From 2-02-FULL-49-11 sp040757655 (GTDB lineage: Bacteria > Patescibacteriota > Patescibacteriia > 2-02-FULL-49-11): a stretch of DNA of 30,386 nt. Shown here one piece after another: positions 1 to 7,160 of the stretch; within the stretch, counting starts at the first letter, position 1, and every line of letters begins with the position of its first letter. The stretch spans positions 1-30,386 of the forward strand of contig JBFLWV010000037.1 of NCBI GenBank assembly GCA_040757655.1, given 5' to 3'. The position numbers were made by a program, and so were the translations under genes. Under the pieces are notes generated by a model, which had not been told where the DNA came from, made no database searches, and saw only the letters and a program-made list of their open reading frames with translations.

Positions 1-1
1 C

Positions 2-103
2 AACGGCAAGTCGCCTCTTGAATGTGCGGGTGCGGATATTTCAAAGGTCACGAATTGGATTTCATTCTGTCGAAAATTACCGTCCGGGAAAAGCGCTGTT
101 TAA
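2..103 (+). CDS. C-terminal end of an unrecognised protein, start outside window
   Basis: An open frame enters from the left edge and gives about 33 residues ending at TAA (101-103). The peptide begins NGKSPLECAGAD and contains TNWISFC. The pattern NGKSP(L/V/F)E-x-(A/L)G followed by a W-rich tail recalls the ends of some transposases, but the fragment is too short to prove this. A small perfect hairpin (AGCGCT at 92-97 and 104-109) overlaps the stop codon and could act as a weak terminator. No function is assigned. Confidence 0.35.
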   Translation, partial: NGKSPLECAGADISKVTNWISFCRKLPSGKSAV

Positions 104-317
104 AGCGCTATTTCTGGTACGCCACCTGAATGTTTTGCTGATTTCCAAAGATATTCCGCCGACCCTCACTATTGTTACTAGTGATTGAGTTCAATTAAGG
201 GGGTACGGTTTTATTTCAGAGTTACAATTATCAAATAATATGCTATCAATTCCGCGTTTAGTTGGACTCACTATTTAGGCTTACTGGGAGCTGAACCAGG
301 AACTCGGTCCCGCACAT

Positions 318-391
318 TGGTGGACCTAGGCGGAATCGAACCGCCGCCTGCGCAATGCGAATGCGCTGTTCTACCACTAGACCATAGGCCC
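318..391 (-). tRNA. tRNA-Ala (anticodon CGC), CCA encoded
   Basis: The reverse complement folds as a full cloverleaf. The acceptor is GGGCCTA/TAGGTCC with discriminator A and an encoded CCA (318-320). The anticodon stem GCGCA/TGCGC closes the loop TTCGCAT, giving anticodon CGC, which reads GCG. The third acceptor pair is G:U, the classic identity element for alanyl-tRNA synthetase, which supports the assignment independently of the anticodon. Confidence 0.93.
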
Positions 392-414
392 AATAACTTT
401 TTAACAAACCATTT

Positions 415-495
415 CAGTTAGGCCCTTCGGGCACTAACTCCCTCCGGGCAGCACTAAAGCGGTCGGAATTTCAACACTTTGAAATTCCGATACGA
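415..495. repeat. Short copy of a bipartite hairpin repeat
   Basis: It starts CAGTTAGGCCCTTCGGGC and ends in a perfect 11-bp stem with a 4-nt loop (CGGAATTTCAA at 464-474, TTGAAATTCCG at 479-489). Nearly the same two blocks occur at 2060-2215, there separated by about 75 more bases. The first block also has a small GC hairpin (GCCC TTC GGGC). It lies just downstream of tRNA-Ala(GGC) on the transcribed strand, so it could affect transcript ends, but the second copy shows it is a dispersed repeat. Confidence 0.8.
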
Positions 496-513
496 TCAAT
501 TAATTTGTCATTA

Positions 514-537
514 TATTTCTAGATAGTTCTAGAAATA
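514..537 (-). terminator. Possible hairpin downstream of tRNA-Ala(GGC)
   Basis: A perfect 9-bp inverted repeat, TATTTCTAG and CTAGAAATA, encloses a 6-nt loop. On the minus strand it falls 14 nt past the end of the tRNA at 551. There is no U-run, so it may be a processing or stabilising structure rather than an intrinsic terminator. An exact DnaA-box sequence (TGTGGATAA, 541-549) lies between it and the tRNA. Confidence 0.4.
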
Positions 538-550
538 AATTGTGGATAAC

Positions 551-624
551 TGGACCCAGCGGGGATCGAACCCGCAACCTTCAGACTGCCAGCCTGACGC
601 TCTAACCAATTGAGCTATGGGCCC
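551..624 (-). tRNA. tRNA-Ala (anticodon GGC), no encoded CCA
   Basis: On the minus strand the acceptor GGGCCCA/TGGGTCC has discriminator A. The D arm is GCTCAATTGGTTAGAGC. The anticodon stem TCAGG/TCTGA closes loop CTGGCAG, giving anticodon GGC. The third acceptor pair is G:U, the alanine identity pair. The three bases after the discriminator are not CCA, so the CCA end must be added enzymatically, unlike the tRNA-Ala(CGC) next to it. Confidence 0.93.
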
Positions 625-641
625 TTATTACTATTATAATT

Positions 642-713
642 TGCCCTCGCCAAGAATTGAACTTGGATCCAGGGCTTAGGAGTCCCTTGTTCTATCCGTT
701 GAACTACGAGGGC
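642..713 (-). tRNA. tRNA-Arg (anticodon CCT), no encoded CCA
   Basis: The minus strand gives acceptor GCCCTCG/CGAGGGC with discriminator A. The anticodon loop CTCCTAA carries anticodon CCT, which decodes AGG. The T arm CCAAG/CTTGG is intact. The last pair of the anticodon stem is A-G and therefore open. CCA is not encoded. It is the first of three tRNAs read leftward and is probably co-transcribed with the two alanine tRNAs. Confidence 0.92.
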
Positions 714-828
714 AAGTAAAATTTAGATTCTGTATAAATCCTACTCGATAGTGTAACATTTAATCAGACTTTGCACAGTCTATCCAAGTTTAATTCACAA
801 CTATCATTTATTCTTTAACTAAACTAAT

Positions 829-1218
829 ATGTTTCGCGACTCCTCAAAATTCACCAAAAATGACGAAACCATCATAGGAACCTCAGTAAAACTTGAAGGA
901 GATTTTGTGGGTGAAAACAATGTCGTCGTGGAAGGTATGGTACATGGCAGCATGAAAACGACACAAAACCTCCGCATAACTCCTCATGCAAAAATATTTG
1001 CCTCCGTTGAGGCACAAAACGCCTCAATTGCGGGAGAAATCCATGGCAATATGAAAATCGCAGATCAGCTAGAACTTCTTTCTACCGCACGCGTGAATGG
1101 TGACATTGAAACAAAAATAATTTCTGTAGCACACGGTGCAATCCTCAATGGCAAGATCACTATGGGGAATGAGCAGAGAGGTGTGGCGGATATCCCATCG
1201 GAAAGAAAAAACAAATAA
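829..1218 (+). CDS. Bactofilin family cytoskeletal protein
   Basis: This 129-residue protein matches the bactofilin (polymer-forming, DUF583) pattern. A short disordered N-terminus is followed from about residue 15 by a repetitive beta-helix core with the rhythm TIIGTSVKLEGDF, VVVEGMVHGSM, ASIAGEIHGNM and ARVNGDIETKI. Bactofilins polymerise without nucleotide into filaments or membrane-associated sheets and often organise cell-wall enzymes. Its length is typical of the family. The next gene starts 13 nt after the stop, suggesting a two-gene operon with a lipid-kinase-like protein. No signal peptide or membrane helix is visible. Confidence 0.88.
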   Translation: MFRDSSKFTKNDETIIGTSVKLEGDFVGENNVVVEGMVHGSMKTTQNLRITPHAKIFASVEAQNASIAGEIHGNMKIADQLELLSTARVNGDIETKIISVAHGAILNGKITMGNEQRGVADIPSERKNK

Positions 1219-1231
1219 TGGCAGGGGATAT

Positions 1232-1999
1232 ATGTACCATTATTTTTTTGATTCCTCTCTCCACCACAAACGCTTCCAACATAATATAGCACGGATTGAA
1301 ACGCGCATCACTGATCTTGGTATTAAGGGAAAGGTAACGAGGCTTACCCCACTTCATGATCTGCGTGAGGCTATAGAGCAATCACTCGCACAAGGCACCC
1401 GCACGTTGATTGCCATAGGGAATGATTACCTTCTCTCGCGTATCGCGAGCGTTTTACGTCACTATCCAAAATGTGTTCTCGGTATCATCCCTCTCGGGAA
1501 CGGCCCATTCTCGATTGCACGTAACCTTGGCATCCCCGAGGGGATGAGCGCGTGTGACACCATCGCTGCACGCAGGATAGAAGTATTCGATGCCGGCATT
1601 ATGAATAATGAAGACCTCTTTATTTCTGTAGTAGAAATTCGCAATACGCTCTGCAGTATTGAATGTAATGCACAATATTATCTTACCCCCCTCTCCGCCT
1701 CATATACGACGATACAAAATCTAAATTCATTTCGCTACCCCCATTATTATGATAACCCCGCTGATGGCAAATTGAGTATTTTTATATGTCTAAAAAAGCC
1801 ACAATCGTGGTGGAGGAAACGGACCACTTTGCAGCTTACCCATTGTACGGCAAAAAAAATTACTGTCTTCCCCCTTCAAGGAGAATCAACCGCAACTGTT
1901 GATGGATTCAAGATGATCCGCCTCCCATTTACTACAGAAGTTTTGCCACATCATTTCAATTTCATTGTGGGGAAGACAAGGTTATATGAGGAAATATAG
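1232..1999 (+). CDS. Diacylglycerol/lipid kinase-like protein with degenerate active site
   Basis: The 255-residue protein resembles the DAGK_cat fold (YegS/LCB5 group). The segment LGIIPLGNGPFSIARNLGIP (residues 83-102) aligns well with the family's PLGTGNDxAR...LGI block. The nucleotide-binding GGDGT motif is replaced by GNDYL near residues 63-67, and the C-terminal DGE motif by VDGF. Activity is therefore uncertain; it may be a non-catalytic binder. I chose the ATG at 1232 because a good ribosome site (GCAGGGGA) lies just upstream; the longer frame from 1136 runs inside the bactofilin gene. It probably forms an operon with bactofilin. Confidence 0.68.
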   Translation: MYHYFFDSSLHHKRFQHNIARIETRITDLGIKGKVTRLTPLHDLREAIEQSLAQGTRTLIAIGNDYLLSRIASVLRHYPKCVLGIIPLGNGPFSIARNLGIPEGMSACDTIAARRIEVFDAGIMNNEDLFISVVEIRNTLCSIECNAQYYLTPLSASYTTIQNLNSFRYPHYYDNPADGKLSIFICLKKPQSWWRKRTTLQLTHCTAKKITVFPLQGESTATVDGFKMIRLPFTTEVLPHHFNFIVGKTRLYEEI

Positions 2000-2059
2000 C
2001 TAATGTTCGCCAAATTTTATCTATGTGAAATAAGCGCGTGGATGAATTTTGGCTTATTC

Positions 2060-2215
2060 CAGTTAGGCCCTTCGGGCGCTCACTCCCTCCGGGCAGCACG
2101 AAAGCTGCGCTTAACCGCTGGATCGTATCGGCACGGCAGCCTAACACAGTCCAGCACTTACCTGAAGGGTAAAGTGTCTGTCGGAATTTCAACGCTTTGA
2201 AATTCCGATACGACT
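2060..2215. repeat. Long copy of the bipartite hairpin repeat
   Basis: It shares its first about 45 bases (CAGTTAGGCCCTTCGGGC and following) and its final hairpin (2182-2192 with 2197-2207) with the copy at 415-495. About 75 extra bases lie between, containing an imperfect hairpin (CACTTACC ... GGGTAAAGTG). A third partial right arm (CTTTGAAATTCCGATATGA, 2225-2243) follows directly, as if the arm had been tandemly duplicated. It fills most of the gap between the lipid-kinase-like gene and the PRC-barrel gene, whose 3' ends converge here. Confidence 0.8.
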
Positions 2216-2255
2216 AAATAAAAACTTTGAAATTCCGATATGATAAAAATGTTCT

Positions 2256-2576
2256 TTATTGCTGTGTAGTGGATGATGTGGCGCTGAAAGACACCGCATG
2301 TTGGGGGAGGTGTACCGTTCGTACCTCACTTTCTTTATCGCGTAACACCGTGCTCTCAACCACCATTTTATCCTTCGTGAGAGATATAACCTGACCGCGG
2401 TTAATAAGGAGATCCACATTCCGCAACACGTTCGCCACTATCCCGGTGGGACGCACGCGATACTGCATAATGCTCTGGCTCTCTATGTCAATAACAAGAC
2501 CGACCACGTGACCGAGGTTGTACTGATCGATGGTCTCTACGGGAATATGGAATAATTGATCGGACGTGAGCAACAT
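2256..2576 (-). CDS. PRC-barrel domain protein
   Basis: This 106-residue protein shows a PRC-barrel pattern: LFHIPVETIDQYNLGHVVGL, then a beta-rich segment and LLINRGQVISLTKDKMVVES. PRC barrels are small beta folds found in RimM, photosynthetic reaction-centre subunit H and many stand-alone proteins that bind RNA, proteins or metabolites. I start at the ATG at 2576, because residues read upstream belong to the yidC reading region in another frame; this gives a 9-bp distance past the yidC stop at 2585 with slight overlap of the translation signals. It is last in the rpmH-rnpA-yidD-yidC series, in the slot where jag/khpB is usual. Its substrate is unknown. Confidence 0.72.
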   Translation of the reverse strand: MLLTSDQLFHIPVETIDQYNLGHVVGLVIDIESQSIMQYRVRPTGIVANVLRNVDLLINRGQVISLTKDKMVVESTVLRDKESEVRTVHLPQHAVSFSATSSTTQQ

Positions 2577-2584
2577 AGAGAGCG

Positions 2585-3331
2585 CTACGTTGATGGTGAA
2601 GATCCTCTCTGAGGCGTGCTCAAGCCACCGCGGCGACGGAAGAGAAACGCTTGCTGCGCCACGGTGAGCAGCGTGGTCACCAACCAATATAAGGAAAGAC
2701 CTCCGGGAAGCTTCGTACCAATAAAAACAGTCATCAAGGGCATCATATACAACATTTGTTTATTCATGATAGCGGTCATACTCTCATCCTTCGCACCCGG
2801 CACCTGAGGTTGCGGTTTTGTGACCAGCATCTTTGACTGCCAAAACTGGGCAAGGCCTGCAAGCACCGCGAGAGGAATGGATGGGTGCGTAAGATCTAAG
2901 AATCCAAAACTCATTGGCTTAATAAATTCTGGCTTTGTAATAAAAGGATAGAGTACTTCAAACCCATTTGACGTTAAACCACGTCCAAACACTTGATAAA
3001 GGGCTATAAAGAAAGGGAGTTGGATGAGGAGAGGTAAACAGGAAGAAAATGGATTAACCTTCTCTGTTTTATACAATTCCATGGTCGCACGCGCGAGTGC
3101 TTCCTTATTATCTCCATACCTTTGCTTTAACGCATCAAGTTTTGGCTGAAGTGATTGTAGCGCCCTCTGAGATCGAATGGATTGAAGGGAGAGAGGATAC
3201 AGCAATAGCTTGACGGCGATCGTGAGCGCAATAATTGCGATGCCTATATCATTGCCTGGAAGTATATTGTAAAAGAATATCAAGAGATTAAAGAGTGGTT
3301 GATAAATGAGAATGTGGTATAAATATTTCAT
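2585..3331 (-). CDS. yidC: YidC/Oxa1 family membrane protein insertase
   Basis: YidC inserts and folds membrane proteins, alone or with SecYEG. The 248-residue protein starts almost directly with a hydrophobic segment, has no large periplasmic P1 domain and no lipoprotein cysteine. Family features include LLLYPLSLQSIRSQRALQ (first core helix and coiled region, with the groove arginine candidate), VNPFSSCLPLLIQLPFFIALY, and a C-terminal LPGGLSLYWLVTTLLTVAQQ followed by basic residues FRRRGG for ribosome contact. The short size resembles Gram-positive-type and CPR YidC. It sits after yidD in the rpmH-rnpA-yidD-yidC order. Identification is firm. Confidence 0.95.
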   Translation of the reverse strand: MKYLYHILIYQPLFNLLIFFYNILPGNDIGIAIIALTIAVKLLLYPLSLQSIRSQRALQSLQPKLDALKQRYGDNKEALARATMELYKTEKVNPFSSCLPLLIQLPFFIALYQVFGRGLTSNGFEVLYPFITKPEFIKPMSFGFLDLTHPSIPLAVLAGLAQFWQSKMLVTKPQPQVPGAKDESMTAIMNKQMLYMMPLMTVFIGTKLPGGLSLYWLVTTLLTVAQQAFLFRRRGGLSTPQRGSSPST

Positions 3332-3349
3332 AAGGTAATCGCAGTACTC

Positions 3350-3598
3350 TTATGGTACGGGGTCATAGGAAGGTGGATGCAAGGGATGGCATTTAATGAT
3401 TCTCCGTATTGCGAGCACTATACCGCGGAATGCACCATGGCGTATCAGCGACTGCCTGGTATATTCTGAACAAGTAGGAAAAAATCTGCAATAACCCCAT
3501 GGCCGTCGCATGAATCCATGGTCGGGCGACAAAGTGAACTGGTACCCACGAACTCCGCAGGCAAATAACTTACCTATAAAGATATTAACAGCTCTCAT
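3350..3598 (-). CDS. yidD: Membrane protein insertion efficiency factor YidD
   Basis: YidD is a small inner-face membrane protein that helps YidC insert proteins. The protein carries the family block YQFTLSP and the cysteine-rich CRFFPTCSEYTRQSLIRHGAF, then IIKCHPLHPPSYDPVP, a slightly altered form of the usual C-terminal H-P-x-G-x-DPVP. I favour the ATG at 3598 because GGGGAAAG lies just upstream; an alternative ATG at 3610 adds four residues. It lies between rnpA and yidC, the universal order of this cluster. Confidence 0.93.
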   Translation of the reverse strand: MRAVNIFIGKLFACGVRGYQFTLSPDHGFMRRPWGYCRFFPTCSEYTRQSLIRHGAFRGIVLAIRRIIKCHPLHPPSYDPVP

Positions 3599-3624
3599 GA
3601 CTTTCCCCATACTTTAGCCAAATT

Positions 3625-3975
3625 TTAGTATTTCTTCTTTAACGGACCAAGGTGTTGCACTAATGATAAAAAATCCTTTTCTATAGCACTAAATGGCAGT
3701 GATAATGAATATCGCTTAACAACGAACACTACATCATACCCTACAGGAAAAAAAGGGAAATTCTTTTGAACCACTGTCCGCAGCTGCCGCCGTAGACGAT
3801 TACGCCCTGTCGCGTGCTTAATAACAGTGTTCGGTACTACGAATCCTATCCTTGTTCCCATCCTCCCGTTCCGACGATAACACATTTTCATCCATGCACA
3901 AGTGGTGGTCTTCCCCTCCCGATAGAGACGGATATAATCCTCTGAACGCTTAAGACGGTATTGGGAGGATAACAT
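3625..3975 (-). CDS. rnpA: Ribonuclease P protein component
   Basis: RnpA binds the RNase P RNA and helps remove 5' leaders from pre-tRNAs. The 116-residue protein starts with the typical RLKRSEDYIRLYREG and has the RNR signature in ATGRNRLRRQLR. It is highly basic. It is preceded by rpmH (27 nt upstream stop to start) and followed by yidD, so it belongs to the conserved origin-side cluster and is probably co-transcribed from the rpmH promoter. The RNase P RNA gene itself is not in this window. Confidence 0.95.
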   Translation of the reverse strand: MLSSQYRLKRSEDYIRLYREGKTTTCAWMKMCYRRNGRMGTRIGFVVPNTVIKHATGRNRLRRQLRTVVQKNFPFFPVGYDVVFVVKRYSLSLPFSAIEKDFLSLVQHLGPLKKKY

Positions 3976-4002
3976 ATTTTTCCCCGCACATTAAAGAGCT
4001 CC

Positions 4003-4140
4003 CTATACGGTCAATCGTGATCGTCCTTTACGTCTGCGACGTGCAAGCACGTGCCTGCCACCACGCCATGCCATCCGCGCGCGAAATCCGTGAACACGCG
4101 AGCGTCTACGTTTCTTTGGTTGATAGGTTCGTTTTGGCAT
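4003..4140 (-). CDS. rpmH: 50S ribosomal protein L34
   Basis: This 45-residue, arginine-rich protein starts MPKRTYQPKKRRRSRVHGF and continues with the L34 core FRARM...GRHVLARRRRKGRSRLTV, ending in TAG. L34 is a small protein of the large ribosomal subunit. It is the first gene of the minus-strand cluster, divergent from dnaA, which is the usual arrangement at bacterial origins. A clear sigma-70-like promoter lies upstream. Confidence 0.96.
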   Translation of the reverse strand: MPKRTYQPKKRRRSRVHGFRARMAWRGGRHVLARRRRKGRSRLTV

Positions 4141-4175
4141 AACAAAATAAAAAGGGAAACAACGTTGTTAGGTAC

Positions 4176-4204
4176 ACTATACCGAAATACCCCTCCTCCG
4201 ACAA
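4176..4204 (-). promoter_or_regulatory. Sigma-70-type promoter of the rpmH operon
   Basis: On the minus strand, TTGTCG (4204-4199) and TATAGT (4181-4176) are separated by exactly 17 nt. The predicted start would be about 30 nt upstream of the rpmH ATG at 4140. The fit is by eye. Confidence 0.6.
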
Positions 4205-4377
4205 GTAAGAAATAACCATCATCATTCATACACACCGTCTACACAGGTTGTACACAAAATTGCCAAAAAACCTCGCTTTCTGCTATGGTGATGCCATGCT
4301 ATGATAATGGCGTTATACTGAAATAGCGTCGTATTGATCGTATATGATTGCTCGTCTCGTTGCGTTTGAAACGACCT

Positions 4378-5772
4378 ATGTCTGACATTCCTCTCAATGA
4401 GCTTTGGCAAGCAGTGCTAGGGGAACTGGAGCTTTTGCTTTCCCGTGCCCATTTCACCACGTGGTTTAAACATACCTTCATTATTGAACGGGACGGATCT
4501 CGGTTGGTGATTGGTGTCCCCAATACCTTCACCAAAACATGGCTCGAGAATAAGTATCATCAATCAATCGTGAAAGCGCTCCGCAATGTCACAAATAATG
4601 AGCTATGTGAAGTGTCCTATCAAGTTCAAGCGCGCCACTTCCCTCTTCAGGCGACTGTTCCTCCTCTGGAGAATCGCAGAGGAGAACTATCACCAGAAGC
4701 AACTTCCCCACAATTTGCAAATCGCATGGATAAATATGGCCTCAACCCGCGCTACGTATTCCAATCATTTGTGGTAGGAAAAAGCAATGAACTCGCACAT
4801 GCTGCAGCAAAAGCAGTCGCCCAGCAACCGGGTGTTATCTATAATCCACTCTTCATCTATGGGGGAGTGGGGTTGGGAAAAACACATCTTATGCAAGCGA
4901 TTGGACATGAGTTTTTAAGCAATGATCCTTCAAAAAAGGTACTCTATACCTCATGTGAGAAATTTACGAATGAATTTGTATTTTCAATAAAAAACGGCAA
5001 TGCAGATTCATTTAAAGACCGATACCGCACCGTCGACGTCCTGCTCATTGACGATATCCACTTCATGGCAGGGAAAGAGCAAACTCAAGAACAATTTTTC
5101 CATACCTTCAATGAGCTTCATCAACATAATCGTCAAATTGTTATCTCCTCCGATCGCCCACCCAAAGCACTTGCCGGGCTTGAACAAAGACTCCTCTCCC
5201 GTTTTGAATGGGGTATGATTGCGGACATTGGCTTACCTGACTTGGAAACCCGAATTGCGATATTGGAGCGCAAACTTACCGAACGCAATATGAGCCTTGA
5301 TACGAGTATCGTGACCTCCATCGCTTCCACCATTCAATCAAATATCCGCGAGTTAGAAGGGGTGTTAAATCGCATCCTTGCGTATCAACAACTTAACGGT
5401 ACTGTTCTCACCCCAGAATTAGTGCATTCACTCCTTGTTAGCATGAGTGTACCTCCTAAGCGAGGTGCCATTACCCCAAAACATCTTATGAAAGTGGTGG
5501 CGCAGTATTACGATATCTCTATTGAAAATCTAGTAGGCGAGAGCAGAAAAAAAGAGCTTGTTATACCGCGACAGATCGTCATGTATCTCATGCGAGAAGA
5601 GATTAAGAGCTCCTTTCCTAATATTGGTGCTGAATTGGGGGGGCGTGACCATACGACCGCGATGTATGCATACACGAAGATCGTTGAAGAGTTAGAAAAG
5701 AACGAACAAATACGCCAAGATGTGACACTTATCCGTCAACAACTATTTAACCAATCATGGGATAAGGGGTAA
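4378..5772 (+). CDS. dnaA: Chromosomal replication initiator DnaA
   Basis: DnaA binds 9-bp boxes and melts the origin. From the ATG at 4378 the protein has 464 residues. Domain I (about 1-85) is the protein-interaction domain, followed by a short linker. The AAA+ domain has Walker A GGVGLGKTH (162-170) and Walker B VLLIDDIHF (221-229). The C-terminal helix-turn-helix carries the DnaA signature GRDHTTAMYAYTKI (422-435), which reads box DNA. A TTG at 4348 in frame would add ten residues that do not resemble DnaA, so I use 4378. It diverges from rpmH and is followed by the likely origin and dnaN. Confidence 0.97.
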   Translation: MSDIPLNELWQAVLGELELLLSRAHFTTWFKHTFIIERDGSRLVIGVPNTFTKTWLENKYHQSIVKALRNVTNNELCEVSYQVQARHFPLQATVPPLENRRGELSPEATSPQFANRMDKYGLNPRYVFQSFVVGKSNELAHAAAKAVAQQPGVIYNPLFIYGGVGLGKTHLMQAIGHEFLSNDPSKKVLYTSCEKFTNEFVFSIKNGNADSFKDRYRTVDVLLIDDIHFMAGKEQTQEQFFHTFNELHQHNRQIVISSDRPPKALAGLEQRLLSRFEWGMIADIGLPDLETRIAILERKLTERNMSLDTSIVTSIASTIQSNIRELEGVLNRILAYQQLNGTVLTPELVHSLLVSMSVPPKRGAITPKHLMKVVAQYYDISIENLVGESRKKELVIPRQIVMYLMREEIKSSFPNIGAELGGRDHTTAMYAYTKIVEELEKNEQIRQDVTLIRQQLFNQSWDKG

Positions 5773-6026
5773 ATGAACTGTGGATAAAAAAGTTCTCTTT
5801 TCTTTTTTTCCGTTTTCAATTTTCTCCATCGTCCATTCAAATCACATGTTACTAAACAACAATGAGCGATGAATAAATTTTAGAAAAGATGTGAAGAAAG
5901 TTTTATTTTGCACCAGTGCCGAAGAAATTTTTAAAAAAATCTTCTCCCCTGTCTCCATATGTCTTCATTCATCCTCTTTTCCACCATTCTCATTATCACG
6001 TTTCAATATAATATATTAAATAGATT
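5773..6026. other. Candidate replication origin between dnaA and dnaN
   Basis: This 254-bp gap holds one exact DnaA box in reverse orientation (TGTGGATAA, 5779-5787) seven bases after the dnaA stop. AT-rich tracts suitable for unwinding lie at about 5868-5945 and 6003-6026. The next gene is dnaN. Only one perfect box is visible, fewer than in typical origins, so the call rests mostly on position and AT content. A TATAAT at 6007-6012 could be the -10 of a dnaN promoter. Confidence 0.55.
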
Positions 6027-7148
6027 ATGAAATTTATTTGCACCCAAGAGAATTTCCACCGAGGACTTAGTGTGGTAAGCCATATAGCAAGCCACACCAC
6101 CACCCTCCCCATCCTTTCAAATATCCTCATGGAGATACAAGGGAACACTCTCGTACTAACCACAACAAACCTTGAGATTGGGGTTCAGACGAAGGTCAGA
6201 GGAAGAGCAGAAGAAGGGGGGCGGGTAGTAGTGCCCGCAAAACTTATTAATGAATGTGTAACATTACTCCCGAGAGAGAATGTGAGCATTTTTCAAGAGG
6301 GAGAGAGTTTAAGGGTGCAAGGCGGATCATATGAGAGTAAAATACACACAACTTCTGCTGATGATTTTCCTCTTCTGCCGACCATTGAAAAACAAGTCAC
6401 ATTTACCATTCATAATACAAGGCTCACTGAGGTGCTACAAAGCACGCTGTTCGCCGCGGCGTTTGATGAAAGCAGACCAGAACTTGCCGGGATTTATGTG
6501 CATATTACGAAGGGTAGGTTCACTGCAGCTACCACGAACAGCTATCGCCTTGCGGAAAAAAGTATAGAGATTTCAAATCAATCTATAGATTTACCAGGAG
6601 TTATTATTCCCATTCGTACCATGCAGGAGGCGGCAAGGATACTCCCGCTCAATCCTGTAGATCAGGGAGAGGAAGATGTGGTAGAGGTTGTTTTAGGACA
6701 ACACCAAATTTCATTTATAATGAGAGATACAATGATGGTGAGTAGACTTATTGAAGGGCAATACCCTTCTTATCAGGGAATAATTCCCTCTACCCATGAA
6801 TCGTTGGTAAGTGTTGAGCGAGTGCTTTTCTTGCAAGCGTTACGCGCTGCAAGTCTTTTTTCAAAATCTGGCATGAATGATATTTCTCTCACCATACTTC
6901 CAAAGGAGCAAGGGGTACGGCTGCGGGCAGTAAATATTCATGTGGGTGAAAGCACTACCACAGTGCCCGCAAAGGTAGAAGGAAAACAAAACGAGGTAGT
7001 GTTGAATTGGCGGTATCTTGCGGAAGGCCTTGAGAGTATCACTACAGAATCAGTGAATATTGAAGTCACCAATTCAAAGATTCCGGTTCTTTTGAGACCT
7101 GTGGGAACAAAAGACCATCTTTACCTCATTATGCCGATACGGCAGTAA
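6027..7148 (+). CDS. dnaN: DNA polymerase III beta sliding clamp
   Basis: DnaN forms the ring that tethers the replicative polymerase and many repair enzymes to DNA. The 373-residue protein matches the family throughout: MKFICTQENFHRGLSVVSH, the LPILSNILMEI block, VVVPAKLINE, DFPLLP, and the C-terminal YLIMPIRQ, close to the usual YLIMP(M)R ending. Length is normal. It follows dnaA and is itself followed 12 nt later by a PfkB kinase; recF and gyrB, common neighbours, are not next to it. No strong ribosome site is seen and the possible -10 at 6007 would leave a very short leader. Confidence 0.97.
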   Translation: MKFICTQENFHRGLSVVSHIASHTTTLPILSNILMEIQGNTLVLTTTNLEIGVQTKVRGRAEEGGRVVVPAKLINECVTLLPRENVSIFQEGESLRVQGGSYESKIHTTSADDFPLLPTIEKQVTFTIHNTRLTEVLQSTLFAAAFDESRPELAGIYVHITKGRFTAATTNSYRLAEKSIEISNQSIDLPGVIIPIRTMQEAARILPLNPVDQGEEDVVEVVLGQHQISFIMRDTMMVSRLIEGQYPSYQGIIPSTHESLVSVERVLFLQALRAASLFSKSGMNDISLTILPKEQGVRLRAVNIHVGESTTTVPAKVEGKQNEVVLNWRYLAEGLESITTESVNIEVTNSKIPVLLRPVGTKDHLYLIMPIRQ

Positions 7149-7160
7149 TATATTTACTCC

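Noticed and set aside
2003..2200. Open frame of 65 codons on plus after the lipid-kinase-like gene
   Set aside because: It translates the long copy of the hairpin repeat; the protein has no family features.
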